From Nematostella vectensis (taxonomy: Eukaryota > Cnidaria > Anthozoa > Actiniaria > Edwardsiidae), in contig NC_064035.1 in the NCBI RefSeq assembly GCF_932526225.1, positions 2,913,501-2,977,500 on the forward strand: a stretch of 64,000 bases of DNA, written 5' to 3'. This document shows positions 47,301-58,899 of this stretch, one piece after another (the stretch's first letter is position 1; each line of letters begins with the position of its first letter). The notes below the pieces were generated by a model. That model saw nothing but the letters and a program-made list of their open reading frames with translations. It had not been told where the DNA came from and did no database searches. The position numbers and the translations under genes are program-made.

Positions 47301-49557
47301 ACATTCGGTCTCCCTAAAAGGAATAAAACCAAGACACTGACTGTAAAACTACAACATATTTTGTGTTTACGAAACAGTTGTACCCAAGGTGGAGGACACA
47401 ATATGAAAATGCTACTCAAGTAAGACAAGGTGGAGGAGGACAAAGAAGAGGGTGCTAGGCAAGTAAGACAAGGTGGAGGAGGACAAAGAAGAAAGTGCTA
47501 GGCAAGAAAGACAAGGTGGAGGAGGACAAAGAAGAAAGTGCTAGGCAAGTAAGACAAGGTGGAGAAGGACAAAGAAGAGGGTGCTAGGCAAGTCAGACAA
47601 GGTGGAGGAGGACAAAGAAGAAAGTGCCAGGCAAGTAAGACAAGGTGGAGGAGGACAAAGAAGAAAGTGCCAGGCAAGTCAGACAAGGTGGAGAAGGACA
47701 AAGAAGAAAGTGCTAGGCAAGAAAGACAAGATGTTGAGAGACAAAGATTAAAGTGCTAGGCAAGAAAGACAATGTGGAGAAGGACAAAGAAGAAAGTGCT
47801 AGGCAAGAAAGACAAGATTTAGAGAGACAAAGATTAAAGTGCTAGGCAAAGTGAGGTGGGATACTTGGGGAAGGATTGTGGTCTCGTCAGCTCACAAAGG
47901 AATGTGGGGGAGCTAGGAGGACAAGCAATACATCTTGACAAACCACATACTTTATTCCAGTCATTCCGATGTAACTAATGTCATGATTATAGTGTCTTCT
48001 ACAAGTGAACACACTTACATGCCTACCAATCTTTTTTAGGGGAAGGGGAGGGGGGGGAGGGGAAGCAAATTTTGCCCAAGTGAGTTTCTATGGAAGCAGG
48101 AGGTTTTTTTAGTACAATACAGGAAATTCTAAGGAAAATAAGTCTTTGTATGGGTGGATTTGTCTGGTGATGAGCCCTAAAACAATGCACCTACCCAGGC
48201 TGAGAGACCATGGCTGAAGCACACCAGGGTCTGTGGGGTAAAGTTGCAACACCTTCTTGATTTACCTACAATATTGTACATTTTACATGAACCATTAGCA
48301 AGAGAATAGAAAGAAGTACAATGTATTAACAACAAATGAAAAGACAAAAGTCTTTGTTGTTGGTTTTAAATTATGGTTGTTAATGGAGCTGGTTGAACTG
48401 ATAATGTGGTTGTTTACGAGAGCTTAGAATCACAGAGTTCGGGTGAGTTTGGTGATTCATGATCGCAGTTGCTATCTGAACTGGGCACCTTTGATAGCGG
48501 TTGCTTGGAGAGCATCCTATGAAAACCAGGGATATAACACCTGGGAAACAGTAAAGAATAAACTTGGCCATAAGCTTGGTGTCCCCAATTAGTACGCCAC
48601 TTGTGGCGCCCTAGTAGATTTTGACACGTTAATAAAGTTTATGATGATGATGATGATGATGCCAAAAACCTGTGACAACAGAGTGTGTGCTTGTGGTCCC
48701 TCATCAAAATCTGTATCATTTCCTCAATTTTGGCCGCAAGCACTGACAGAGATCTTATGCCCACAGATCTGAATGCTGAGGACTCTACATATTTCATTGT
48801 TTTGCCAGCTTGGCCTTTTGTAAGACATTATACAAAAGACAATATGGATTTCTCTGCTTGGGAATCACCACTCCAAAGGAGCCAGTTGGAAATAATTATA
48901 TCTTTTGTGCGAAAACCATCGTAAATAGCAAATAACAGCAAAAGTTATTCAATTCACACTTGCCCTGTCGGCAAGTTGTGCAAAAACATCCTGTTACTGT
49001 TGAAATCCTTCAGGTTTTCTCTAAAAGTGTTTTTGACCAGTGAAGGAAAGTCGGAATTAGCTCAGCAAATGTGAAGTTGCTAGATTTCTGGCCAACCAAT
49101 GTCGGTTATGCAGATTTGTGGTCCATTGTTCAGGAAGCGCGTCTGTGATTTGTAATTGATGAGTTTCTGATCGAGGATGCTCAGAGAGCTTCAACTGTAA
49201 CTTGTTGTACAACCCTTTTTAGGTTGTAAACAAGAATGTATGCCATCATCTTTTAGTCTATGCTATCGTAAGCATTTTGAACCAGCATCAATTAAAAAAA
49301 ACGCTTAGTTTACAACTATTTTAAGTAATAGGCATGATGCTGATATTTCTTGATGGTAAAGATGATTTCCAGGTTATCAGGTTAGAGCCTGTATTACAAC
49401 TTTCTAGAAAGATGAACGATTAAAACGCTAAGGCTAAAATGGCACATTGTCCTTCCATCATCGATGTTCATACTCCTTATGAGATGGACTCACCATGGTT
49501 TGTCCTCGAGTCGGGAAGATCGAGCTCTCGAATGCTGTCATCGTTGTCGGCTTCCAT
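44345..49557 (-). CDS. SLC40A1: Ferroportin (SLC40A1-type iron exporter)
   Basis: Plasma-membrane ferrous iron exporter of the ferroportin family. Five inferred exons, 49557-49494, 48265-48195, 47313-47154, 46598-46374 and 45993-44345, are in phase and give 722 aa (human 571). The N-terminus MEADNDDSIRELDLPD ... NHGKSRRCCNF leads into VCFSHGLSAWGDRMWEFAVA, the family's TM1 signature. Later landmarks are RLKVAQRSLVAQN, IQ/VQKDWVVVI, NAIMRRIDLVCKILAPALVG, GYLYTQNLSESLLSIL and LWLTDLTVTQLQQE. The extra length lies mainly in a long Ser/Thr-rich extracellular loop with several N-glycosylation sequons (about 45,300-44,860) and in the cytosolic linker. Compared with my memory of the human protein, Asp39 is kept, but His43 is Glu, Cys326 is Ile and His507 is Gly. 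Exon 1 was accepted because its phase-1 donor fits the exon 2 acceptor. Introns 2 and 3 contain minisatellites. Confidence 0.93.
46950..47172. repeat. Short array copying the ferroportin exon 3 donor
   Basis: Three to four imperfect units (period about 45-65 bp) of CTCGCCAAGACCCTACATAT followed by GGACAAACCTTTAAGGACAC. On the minus strand CCTTAAAGGTTTGTCC includes the exon 3 donor CTTAAAG/GTTTGT at 47154. At least one further perfect copy (near 47097) and decayed copies lie downstream in intron 3. Confidence 0.75.
47420..47850. repeat. 43-bp minisatellite in ferroportin intron 2, about 10 units
   Basis: Purine-rich tandem units GACAAGGTGGAGGAGGACAA then AGAAGAAAGTGCTAGGCAAG plus TAA. Later units are degraded (GACAAGATTTAGAGAGACAA). 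On the ferroportin sense strand the array is pyrimidine-rich. Open frames across it are periodicity artefacts. Confidence 0.93.
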
Positions 49558-49904
49558 TTTTATTTTGTTAAAGCACAGCAGGCCCGATTCATGTATGCTC
49601 CAACTAGTTTTGTGGGGTGCCTGTGTTATGATGCACTTCTTACTATTTATGCTCTGATATATGAATAATAACCAGCGAGTGGTATCAAACTAAAAGTAAT
49701 TTTAAATGAAAAATATAAGTACATGAATGCTAGTATAGATCTTCAAGAGAAAATTTTATATTGTTTTTGTTGTTGTTGTTCAATGTTACATTTCACCCCC
49801 ACCCTACCCCAACAAGTCTCCATGTTCTACCAGTTCTAACACCAACCAAAGCAACATGGACGATTGTTGAATGTCTAGTTCCATTGAAAAAAATCCATAA
49901 AGCC
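49558..49904. promoter_or_regulatory. Probable bidirectional promoter, ferroportin / nucleotidyltransferase
   Basis: The ferroportin ATG (49557, -) and the nucleotidyltransferase ATG (49905, +) are divergent with 347 bp between them, so both 5'UTRs and core promoters should fall here. It contains a TTGTTTTTGTTGTTGTTGTT tract. I did not recognise an iron-responsive element in this interval on either strand. Confidence 0.5.
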
Positions 49905-52900
49905 ATGAAAGCTGTCATTCTCGCAGCAGGATATGGGACAAGGCTTGAACGGGACATCAGAGAAGACTCTAGTCAGAAGTTTGCCCATCTTCTAGGGGTA
50001 CCAAAACCATTGCTTCCAATCAGAGGGGAAAGTCTCGTGTCCCAATGGATGGGTGCTTTGGCGGGCATGAGAGAGATCGATCAAGTGTTCCTAGTGGTAA
50101 AGTCTTAGCGCGTCTAGCTTTTTGAGGGTAACATTACAGAATGAGGCCAAAGAAAAAATAATAATCGTTGCGAAAAAAAAAATCTGCGGGGCTGGATGGG
50201 TATTAACTTGTAAGTAAAAGAATGTATCGTACGTGCTAAGGAAAGGGCGGCGGGGAGGGAGGGGGGGGGGGGGGGGGAGGGCAATGTGCTTAATGTAATA
50301 TATGTTTACATCCAGGGAACTACCCTGTGCATTTTTAGGGCTACACAAATGCAAAAGACACATCTTGGACCAGAGACATGGAACCAAGACAAAACTTGGC
50401 ACCGCAGACCTGGAAACAATATAAAGCTTGATCTCTGAGAACATGAAATTAAGACAAAACTTGGTCTCGTGTCTTTTTTGGTTTAGAACCAGTGCTGATC
50501 CATTTGCTCCACTCCTTTTAGAATACATATAAACTTCATAAATCACTTAAAAATCTTTGTTTTTTCTATTTTAGACAAATAAGTTATTTTTGGAAAAGTT
50601 CAAATCCTGGGCATGTGATTGGCCAGTTGAAATCCTCTGTGATGGGTCAACTTGCAATGAGGTAAAAAAAAAGCTCCTCAGTTTATGGGCTATTTTTGGT
50701 ACAACTATGCTCAGGCCCTCTAACAAGATACATTGAGTGAACAATACAATACACTGACCACAGGCAAACCAGGATATGGGTTAGTCTCTCGTGATCCTAT
50801 GGAAAAGGGGGGAAGTTTTCTCTTGAGGGACTAAACCCTTTCTGCGCCACAATTCCCCTTAAAAACCACACACAAAGCTAAAGTAATGTCACTAACTTAA
50901 TTAAGGACAGACACAACTTTCAACAGTCAAGACACAACTTTAAAATTATATTTCATTTTCCTGAAGGATCACTAAAAACTAACCCATATCCTGGTTTCGC
51001 CTGTGCACTGGCTCGTCTGTCCCGTACATTTAAAACAGGGGCTGTTTCAGAGGATAGTTGCTTATATCATTGGGATTTCTTATAACCCAACCAGGACCGA
51101 TAATGAGTCTTATTTCAGGACAGGCTTGGTGCTGTTGCAGCCATTCAACTTTGCATTGAACACATGACAAAGAATTCATCAAGTCCAGATGACCTACTTG
51201 TAATTGGAGGGTATATAAAAACACATTCATCTTTGTAATGGTTTATTGGTGTATAATTGGTTGGTGTCTGGAAATAGGTGGGGTACCATACCATTCGAAT
51301 AAGCACCCTCCTATAAGCCTCCCCTCCCCAATAAGCGCTCCTCCTGAACCTCAAATTTTGGAACAAGTGCCCCTCCCTTCCCCCCTAAACAACAATCTCA
51401 GCAGAAGCTCCAATTGAATGGTGTAAATCCTCATTTTTCAAGTTTGCATTGACATTCTCACAGTACAACATAGGTGAAGCTGTTATCCATTCAACTTCTG
51501 TATCCATATGAGCATATGAGCACAAATTCAATAATCTTTTGTTTGTTGGATTGATAGAAGGTTGTTTGGTAATCTTAAAATTTCATTGACACAGGGACAC
51601 CTTATTTTATGATGACTTCTCTGTTGACAAATTTGTGCAATCCTTCTATGAAAAACAACAAAGAACACCATCCGGAGGCCATGTACTATGCTACAAGTGC
51701 TCAGATACAGGTTCAATTTGTCCTACTTTTTATATTCTATTGTATAAACAAACTTTTATATATTTTGTACATTATTTGGTACATTAACAGTTTGTCCAAC
51801 CAAATATTTTTTTTACAGAGACAAGCAAATTTGGAATACTGGAAACAAATGAGGATGGTATGATAACTGCATTTTTGGAAAAACCAGGTCCAGAAGCAAC
51901 AACTTCAAGGTGGGCTGTAAGTACCAGCCTTTAGACATTGAATTGAGCACGATACCACTTATCTCCACTAATACCACTTATCTCCACTAATACCACTTAT
52001 CTCCACTAATACCACTTATCTCTACTAATACCACTTATCTCCACTAATACCACTTATCTCCACTAATACCACTTAACTCCACTAATACCACTTATCTCCA
52101 CTAATACCACTTATCTCCACTAATACCACTTATCTCCACTAATACCACTTATCTCCACTAATACCACTTATCTCCACTTATACCACTTATCTCCACTAAT
52201 ACCACTTATCTCTACTAATACCACTTATCTCCACTAATACCACTTATCTCCACTTATACCACTTATCTCCACTAATACCACTTATCTCCACTAATACCAC
52301 TTATCTCCATTAATACCACTTATCTCCACTAATACCACTTATCTCCACTAATACCACTTATCTCCACTAATACCACTTATCTCCACTAATACCACTTATC
52401 TCCACTAATACCACTTATCTCCACTAATACCACTTATCTCCACTAATACCACTTATCTCCACTAATACCACTTATCTCCACTAATACCACTTATCTCCAC
52501 TAATACCACTTATCTCCACTAATACCACTTATCTCCACTAATACCACTTATCTCCAGTTTAATACCACTTTTCTCCACTAATACCACTTATCTCCACTAT
52601 TACCACTTATCTCCACTAATACCACTTATCTCCACTAATACCACTTATCTCCACTAATACCACTTATACATATTTTTAATTTTCAGTGTCCGTGCTGTTA
52701 CATAATATCTAGAGAAAACCTCAAGCTTGTCAAGAATTTTCTGGACGAGAAAAGGGTATAAGTTCGACATGTGTAATGTACTATGACTAGTATGTCAGCC
52801 ATGTAAGAAGAATTTGCTGCACAGATATGGAAATAGAATTGACTGTCCTTTAATAAGAAATGAACCACTTTTTTTTGCTGGGCCCCCAGGTATGCTTCTG

Positions 52901-53876
52901 CATCTTGTAAATGTTTCTTCGATCAAAAGAAGAAACATTTTTGGTGTGCTTTTATCGGGGTATAAAAACTTATCTGTTTTGTCTGTGAGAATTCAAAAAG
53001 CAGGTTGTTTATTTTTTCGTTTAGTTTTTGTTTTCGGAATAAGTTTGGAGTTTATCTAAAGCATGTTTTCCTTTGGGAAAACAGAATTTTTTTTAGGAAT
53101 AAACAGGGGTTGTTATGTGATAATACACCATTTTTATGCAACGCCATTTCATGACCTTATTCATATATACACCTTTCAACCAATCAGATTGGAAATATTC
53201 ATGATCAATTACTTATTATGTCTGATATTTCCAGGATAGCCCCATCAAGTGCAGAGATGCCCCCGGTAATCTTATTCAGTATCTGCAATCAAGGTTCTCT
53301 CTTTGATTCCATAAGCTTTGTGTGATTTTATCAGCCGTAGTTGGCGGATTGTGGTCATTTTTTGCATATGCCTTTTTTCTTGGGCCTTGCTGCGATTTCA
53401 AGCCACTGTGTGTAAGTTTGTGTGTATATTTTCTTCCTTGATCTTGGTTGTGCCTTTCCTATTGGTTATGGACTTTCTCCATTGCTAAGATAGAAAGTTT
53501 GACGACCACTACGTTATGCGGCATTATAAATCTATATTTCTACAGCCTCGAGGGTGGGCCATACAGTGACAATGAGATGCTTGTTTTACAGAGTGCCATT
53601 GTACACCATGGAAATATCAGGAAGATTTGACGTTGGAGGACTAGAGTCCTACAAAAAATGCGACTTCTACTTCAAAAGGTAAGAATGTATCTCAGTTGTA
53701 TTGATGTTTGGACACTTGAGAAACAGTGGAACCATTAAGAGACCTCCATTAAATGGCTGTCACAAGAGCGAATCTCTAGAAGTCCCACTCCAACGTTTAC
53801 ATCTGTAGCGTCAAATATTTAAATTCAATTTTTAACTTTATCTTTCAGACGCATGCCACTGAATGATCTAGTTTAA
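49905..53876 (+). CDS. NTP-transferase family protein (sugar-phosphate nucleotidyltransferase-like)
   Basis: Probable nucleotidyltransferase (PF00483-type fold) transferring a nucleotide to a sugar phosphate; the substrate is unknown. Nine inferred exons: 49905-50096, 50575-50661, 51119-51210, 51595-51710, 51819-51916, 52687-52755, 53235-53293, 53592-53678 and 53849-53876, all in phase, giving 275 aa. MKAVILAAGYGTRLERDI contains the GxGxRL nucleotide-binding loop. VPKPLLPI is the second signature, DLLVIGGDTLFYDDFS carries the metal-binding Asp, and FGILETNEDGMITAFLEKPG and ISGRFDVGGLESYKKC complete the fold. The protein is as short as bacterial or archaeal single-domain enzymes, with no C-terminal hexapeptide domain. 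The ATG was chosen because it starts the conserved loop; the frame extends upstream but carries no family-like sequence. Intron 5 holds a 19-bp array. Confidence 0.85.
51950..52672. repeat. 19-bp minisatellite, about 38 units
   Basis: Tandem ATACCACTTATCTCCACTA units, very uniform, with a few TCTACTA, CACTTATA and CCATTA variants. It lies in intron 5 of the nucleotidyltransferase gene, about 35 bp after the exon 5 donor and ending about 15 bp before the exon 6 acceptor. It therefore makes up almost the whole intron and is pyrimidine-rich in the sense direction. Confidence 0.97.
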
Positions 53877-54704
53877 GAATGGTAGAATTGCAGAATAATG
53901 GAGTTCCTAGTAAGGAAGGTGAAATACTTTAAAAAGTTGGGAGGGGGCAGGTAGACCTTCTGTCATCCTAAAGAAACATTAAAAAAACGAAAAAATAACG
54001 AGAAATGACGCAAATGCACATATAAGTGCGCGATGAAAGAGCTCGAAAAAAGGAGTGTATCGGTCCCCCACGCTTATTAAAATAGCCATCGCAATTAAAA
54101 AATTATACAAAACGGCAAAATAAAATCCGGAGACTGTCCTGAGCTCGTTTGGCGACTGAAGGGAGAAGAACTGTGTGCGATTAGTGATGGTAATGATTAT
54201 GATACTTATGTAACCGACCGAGTTCCATTGTACTTTTTCCCTTATAAAATGAAACGAATTAACCCATCTTTAGCTGGAATTTTGCTAAATTGTAAGAACT
54301 GGTATGACATTATTAAATCTCGTTATCCCCTTTTTATAACAAAAATCCATTTTCGTTTTATTTTTTTCCTTTCAGACTTTGTTTTTTGGGGAGAGGATCA
54401 AAGCGGAATTCAACTCACTGAGTTTTGTCTTGGTTTGACATCACTTCCTAGTCATTAAGCTTGGCTTATTATGACCACTGATGAGCAAATTGTCATTTTG
54501 TATTTTTTGCCATTGTGGAGCTTAGCGGGGGATTTGCGCATTTATTATCCCTCGACTAAATTCCAGATTCACTTTAGCAGCAGACGCCATTGAAGTGTGC
54601 GGGGCGCCTTTCTAAGGGCTTTTCGCTTTGATGCTTTGAAAGCTTGACAAATCGTCACAATTGTTTTGTCCAGTGTCTTTTAAAACCTGTTTTTTTTTTA
54701 TATT
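53877..54704. other. Nucleotidyltransferase-MARCH intergenic region
   Basis: About 830 bp between tandem plus-strand genes. It presumably contains the 3'UTR of the first and the promoter of the second. No supported coding or RNA feature. Confidence 0.5.
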
Positions 54705-57700
54705 ATGGAAAACGGGGAAGGAAAATGTAAAGATAAAGGGAAAACTACTGAAGAGGTTGAGCTAAGAGCAAGTAAGACCCAACATTCTTCAGAGACGGCT
54801 ATTGTGGTGAGTCAAATATTTGACGACTTATTTAATTGTATCAGCAAATAATGTGAATTTGTGTGGAAAAAAACATGGAGAATGAATATAGGAGTATTCG
54901 AGTCTATTTATCAATCAAGATCTACGGTCAGATAAGAACATTGTAAACACGACAAGCTTCGTACAACTCTATCCATTAAAAACACCGATTGGAAGTAAAA
55001 AAGAGATGGCTACTTTACTTAGTGTTTCTAATAGACTGGTTATAATAACGAGAATGATATCGGGATTAGTAGAAATGCGAACAAACCGCATCGCACCTGT
55101 CGACTGGCGCGCAATATATCTCTCCAACGCGGAATATAAAATCTATTAAAGAACTGAGACGCATGATTATACGCTTTTATCCTGCGAAAATGTTTTATAA
55201 GATATATAGAAAGAAAATATAGGGAAAGTATTTTGATATACAACTATTTTTATAAATAACTAAGACCGGAGGGTCTTTAAAGACGAAAAGACTTGGAAAT
55301 AATTATCAGAAAAAAAAATTGCAGGTTATTTTTGTTTTCATGGAAACTTAATGCCGTTTGGAGCCATGTTTCCAATCCTCGCATCTATAATATTATTATT
55401 TCCGATCCTATTGCTAGTGGAGGAAATGACCTAGCTTGCTCTCATTGCGCTATGTTTTGTTTTTGGAAGCCTGTGGGCCTACGCGCGCCACAGGACTCCC
55501 AATATCCGAAAACGAAACATTTCAGAATCACCCCGTATCCATTCTCGGGGACCCAGGGCGTCGCGGAGATCGGGCACACAGGGAGCACGCGAGAAAGAAA
55601 GATCACTGAACGTTGTCTTTCAGTGCTCTTTCTTTCTCGCGCGCTCCCTGTGTGCCCGATCTCCGCGACGCCCTGGGTCCCCGAGGATCAGAGCTTTTTC
55701 CTGTTTGTTTCTATCAGTTCACTTATCCGTGTCGCGTCTCTGTTCTTTCGCGTTCAAACAAGCGGGAACGCGAAAGAACAGAGACGCGACACGGATAAGT
55801 TAAAGTTAACTGCAACTGGCAACGCAATGATCGTTGTGGACAAAATTCCCTCGTGTCACATCCCAATTTGCAAATGGCAATGCAGCAAATTCTTGCGAAA
55901 AAATATTGCGAAAAGTAGAGCTGGTTTTTTACTTTTCGCAACATTTCAAGACAAGTTGCTGTGCTGGTGTACAACTGCCGATGCAATGGTTTTGCGAAAT
56001 GAACCAATCAGAGTTACTGTTTTCTGACCGTATTTTAGCGAAGAGCTGCTGACATTTAGAATTTAAAGCAGATGTGTTGCATTGCGAAAAAAACATTGCG
56101 AGCGTGTAACATCCCTCTGCAACTGGCAATAATTTTAATTCGCCATCATTGCGTTGCCAGTTGCAGATTAAAATTGCCTCGTGTAACTTGGCCTTAACAG
56201 ATGGAAACAAACAGGAAAAAGCTCTGTTAGCAAGGTACCCCCGGGGGGTCCCATTCAGTGGAAGATCTGATTGGCTTACGTACTTGCTCAATGCTTAGCC
56301 TGAATCTTGGCCGTCACTGCGTCACAGTTAGCGCCCAATCTATGTTGACTTAAAAACCCAAATATTAGTCAGACGTGAAATGCACCCTGCAAGGAACTCT
56401 GTCTGATACATTTTAGTTGTTTTTCTTAAAACCACGACGTGGAGAAGAATGGTACCCGTATGCTGTCAACCAGACCACTAGATACTGTATACTAGATACT
56501 ATGCCGGAAATTTAGTTGATATGCATAAACCAAATAGGTTCAAAATTATCTTTCTTAAAAAATCCAAGAATTCAATGGAGAAACAATTGTATCATAGAAA
56601 TAAATTTTAGAATTAAATGTTAGAATTTTGCCAATGCAGGTGATTTAAAAAAACAATCGACTTTTCCTACACTAGTTCCAAAGCTGTCAACCAAGCTTGC
56701 AACCCATGCAACCTCTTTCGAATAAGGTTGCACTTTGAGAATCCCTAACATAACTTTTATAAAATAAAATGAAATTGTGGAGGTGACGCAAAGAGCAAAT
56801 AATCAGCAATGTAATAAAAGTATTCACAGCAAAACCGTTAAACCCACATGCAGCACTAGCTCATCACAAAAATTAACTGATCAAATACTAGTGTACATGG
56901 CTTTGTAAAACGGTCTTCAATATAGACTCGTTAAATTGCTGGAAATTCATCGCAGAATTTTCGAAAAAACAAATAACAACAGGACAAGTTAAGGCAAACA
57001 ATTTGTTTTCGAACCCTTCGACGAATTTCTAGCAATTTACTGAGTTGAAGAAGACTCTTACGAAGCCAGTTATAACACTAGTTTTGATTAATGAGGAAAG
57101 ATGCGATATTTAGTAGAGATACCACCATACGAACTAATCGCCGAGCAGCAAACAGCAAATTTATGCTCAGGCGACCACGGTATTCTTATCGTATAGTTTA
57201 CCACTTGCCCAGCTTACTAGTATAGCGAGAATACTTTACGGTCCCAAGATATCGTTTATGGGTATAGGTAAAAATGTTTTATCTATTTTTTTCCCCAAAA
57301 TTGCACATGAAACAAAAGCACTAAAAAGAATGATGAATGTAATACTACCATATCCTTAGTACAAATAAAAAATACGATTTCAAAGAAAAAAGGCCGCTTA
57401 TCCATTACATGTTAATGTCTTTTGTAGCTGAAAACCAGCCCTTCAGGCATTAGCTCGCAAATCCTACAAGATGCATCAGAAACCATCCTTTGGGCATTCC
57501 CTAGAGACACTCGAAGCATAGGGGATGAGGTCCCAGCAACGATCCTCGAGTTAAACCTTTGTGACAACCGAAGCGTTAGAAAAGAGGCCCCAGAAACAAC
57601 TCTCGAGTTAAACTTTTGTGAAAACCAAAGCTTAGGAAAAGAGGCCCTAGAAACGACCCCCGAGTTAAACCCTAAAGACAACCGAGGCCTGGGAAACGAG

Positions 57701-58863
57701 GTCCCAGAAACGACCCTCGAGTTAAGCCTTTGTAATACCCGAAGCACAGGAAAAGCGTCTCCATCGTTAAGTTGTGAAGTCATTTGCCGGATTTGCCATG
57801 GCGGGCCGACAACGGAAATGTTAATAGCGCCATGCAGATGCTGTGGAAGCGCCAAATACGTGCACCAGAGCTGCCTGCTGATGTGGTTCGACAGGAAACA
57901 GGATAAGACCTGCGAGCTGTGTTTATACAAGGTCGAGATGAAACCAAAGGGACTCAAACCTCCAACAAAGGTACGTAGAATAGCGACAACCTTTGCAAGA
58001 TGGAATAACAAACGCAAAATGTAATAACTTTTAACGCGAAATCAAATCTTCCACGCAGTTTATAATCATAAAATAAGATACTACTAAGCAAGCTGCCCCA
58101 TCAAGATTATAACCATCGCCCGCAAGCGATTTGTTTGCGCCAGCGGTTCGTCCTTAGAGCGACAAGATTATAGCCGTGGGCCATCGCCCGCAAGCGATTT
58201 GTTTGCGCCAGTGATTCGTGCTTAGAGCGACAAGATTATAACCATGGGCCATCGCCCGCAAGCGATTTGTTTGCGCCAGCGGTTTGTGCTTACAGCGACA
58301 AGATTATGACCGGGCCATCGCCCGCAAGCGATTTGTTTGCGCCAGCGGTTCGTGCTTAGAGCGACAAGATTATAGCCATGGGCCATCGCCCGCAAGCGAT
58401 TTGTTTGCGCCAGCGGTTCGTGCTTAGAGCGACGGGACCTCCTGTTTAACATCCATCGAAGAAAACGACAAACACATGATATTCTTACTTCTCTTTTTTA
58501 CTCCCGCAGTGGAAACTTCCCAATCGGTCATGCGACTTCGTGGCGGTCCTCTTCAGCCTGTTCTGCCTCGTCCTTATCTCATTCATCGGCCTCGTGATGT
58601 GGGTTGCGTCTAACCGCTGCCTCTCCCCCGTCTGTGTTGTACTCTACTTCGTCTGCACCATAGCTTTCCTATACATCGCCTATTGCTGTGGCTGCGTACG
58701 CCAGATCCGAGGATATTGGCAAAGCTGGCTTGACACCAACAGGGAGATGTTCATTCTTAGCCGCAAGGAGAGTAAAGTGGTACCGGCGATTTTGGACTTT
58801 AGCATCGGCCTGATGAATAACCTTGACATGCAAAGGCGTGGAAGAGCGGTTCACGCGAGCTAA
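54705..58863 (+). CDS. MARCH-type RING-CH E3 ubiquitin ligase
   Basis: Membrane-bound E3 ligase of the MARCH family, which ubiquitinates membrane proteins to control their trafficking. Three inferred exons, 54705-54806, 57428-57970 and 58510-58863, all phase 0, give 332 aa. Exon 1 is a charged N-terminus (MENGEGKCKDKGKTTEEVEL). Exon 2 begins with four in-frame 19-residue repeats (for example EAPETTLELNFCENQSLGK) and then the RING-CH domain at residues 154-199: CRIC, CRC, HQSCLLMWF and CELC, i.e. the C4HC3 pattern. Exon 3 has two membrane segments (VAVLFSLFCLVLISFIGLVM and CVVLYFVCTIAFLYIAYC) and a cytosolic tail. This is the layout of two-TM MARCH proteins such as MARCH2/3/4/9, but I cannot assign one. 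Intron 1 carries nested palindromes and intron 2 a 68-bp array. Confidence 0.9.
55545..56235. mobile_element. Nested inverted-repeat elements in MARCH intron 1
   Basis: Three palindromic layers. 55545-55684 has arms of about 63 bp (TCGGGGACCCAGGGCGTCGC and its complement). 55721-55800 has perfect 35-bp arms (ACTTATCCGTGTCGCGTCTC onward) around a 10-bp loop. An outer pair, CAGAGCTTTTTCCTGTTTGT at 55689 and its complement near 56215, encloses the second palindrome and an inverted TGCAACTGGCAACGCAATGA pair (55809 and about 56145). These look like MITEs nested at their ends. Long open frames here are palindrome artefacts. Confidence 0.75.
58080..58440. repeat. 68-bp repeat in MARCH intron 2, about 5 units
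   Basis: Period 68 bp; each unit contains AGCGACAAGATTATAACCAT, GGGCCATCGCCCGCAAGCGA and TTTGTTTGCGCCAGCGGTTC. Each unit includes the palindromic GGGCCATCGCCC and the GCGC core. It ends about 70 bp before the exon 3 acceptor. Confidence 0.93.
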
Positions 58864-58899
58864 TACACAATTGATATGATGTGGTCCATGTATAACTAC

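Noticed and set aside
55293-56027. 244-codon plus-strand frame
   Set aside because: Runs through nested palindromes; the same peptide motif appears on both strands because of the inverted repeats.
57412-58017. 201-codon minus-strand frame
   Set aside because: Antisense shadow of the MARCH exon 2 with its 19-residue repeats and RING-CH domain.
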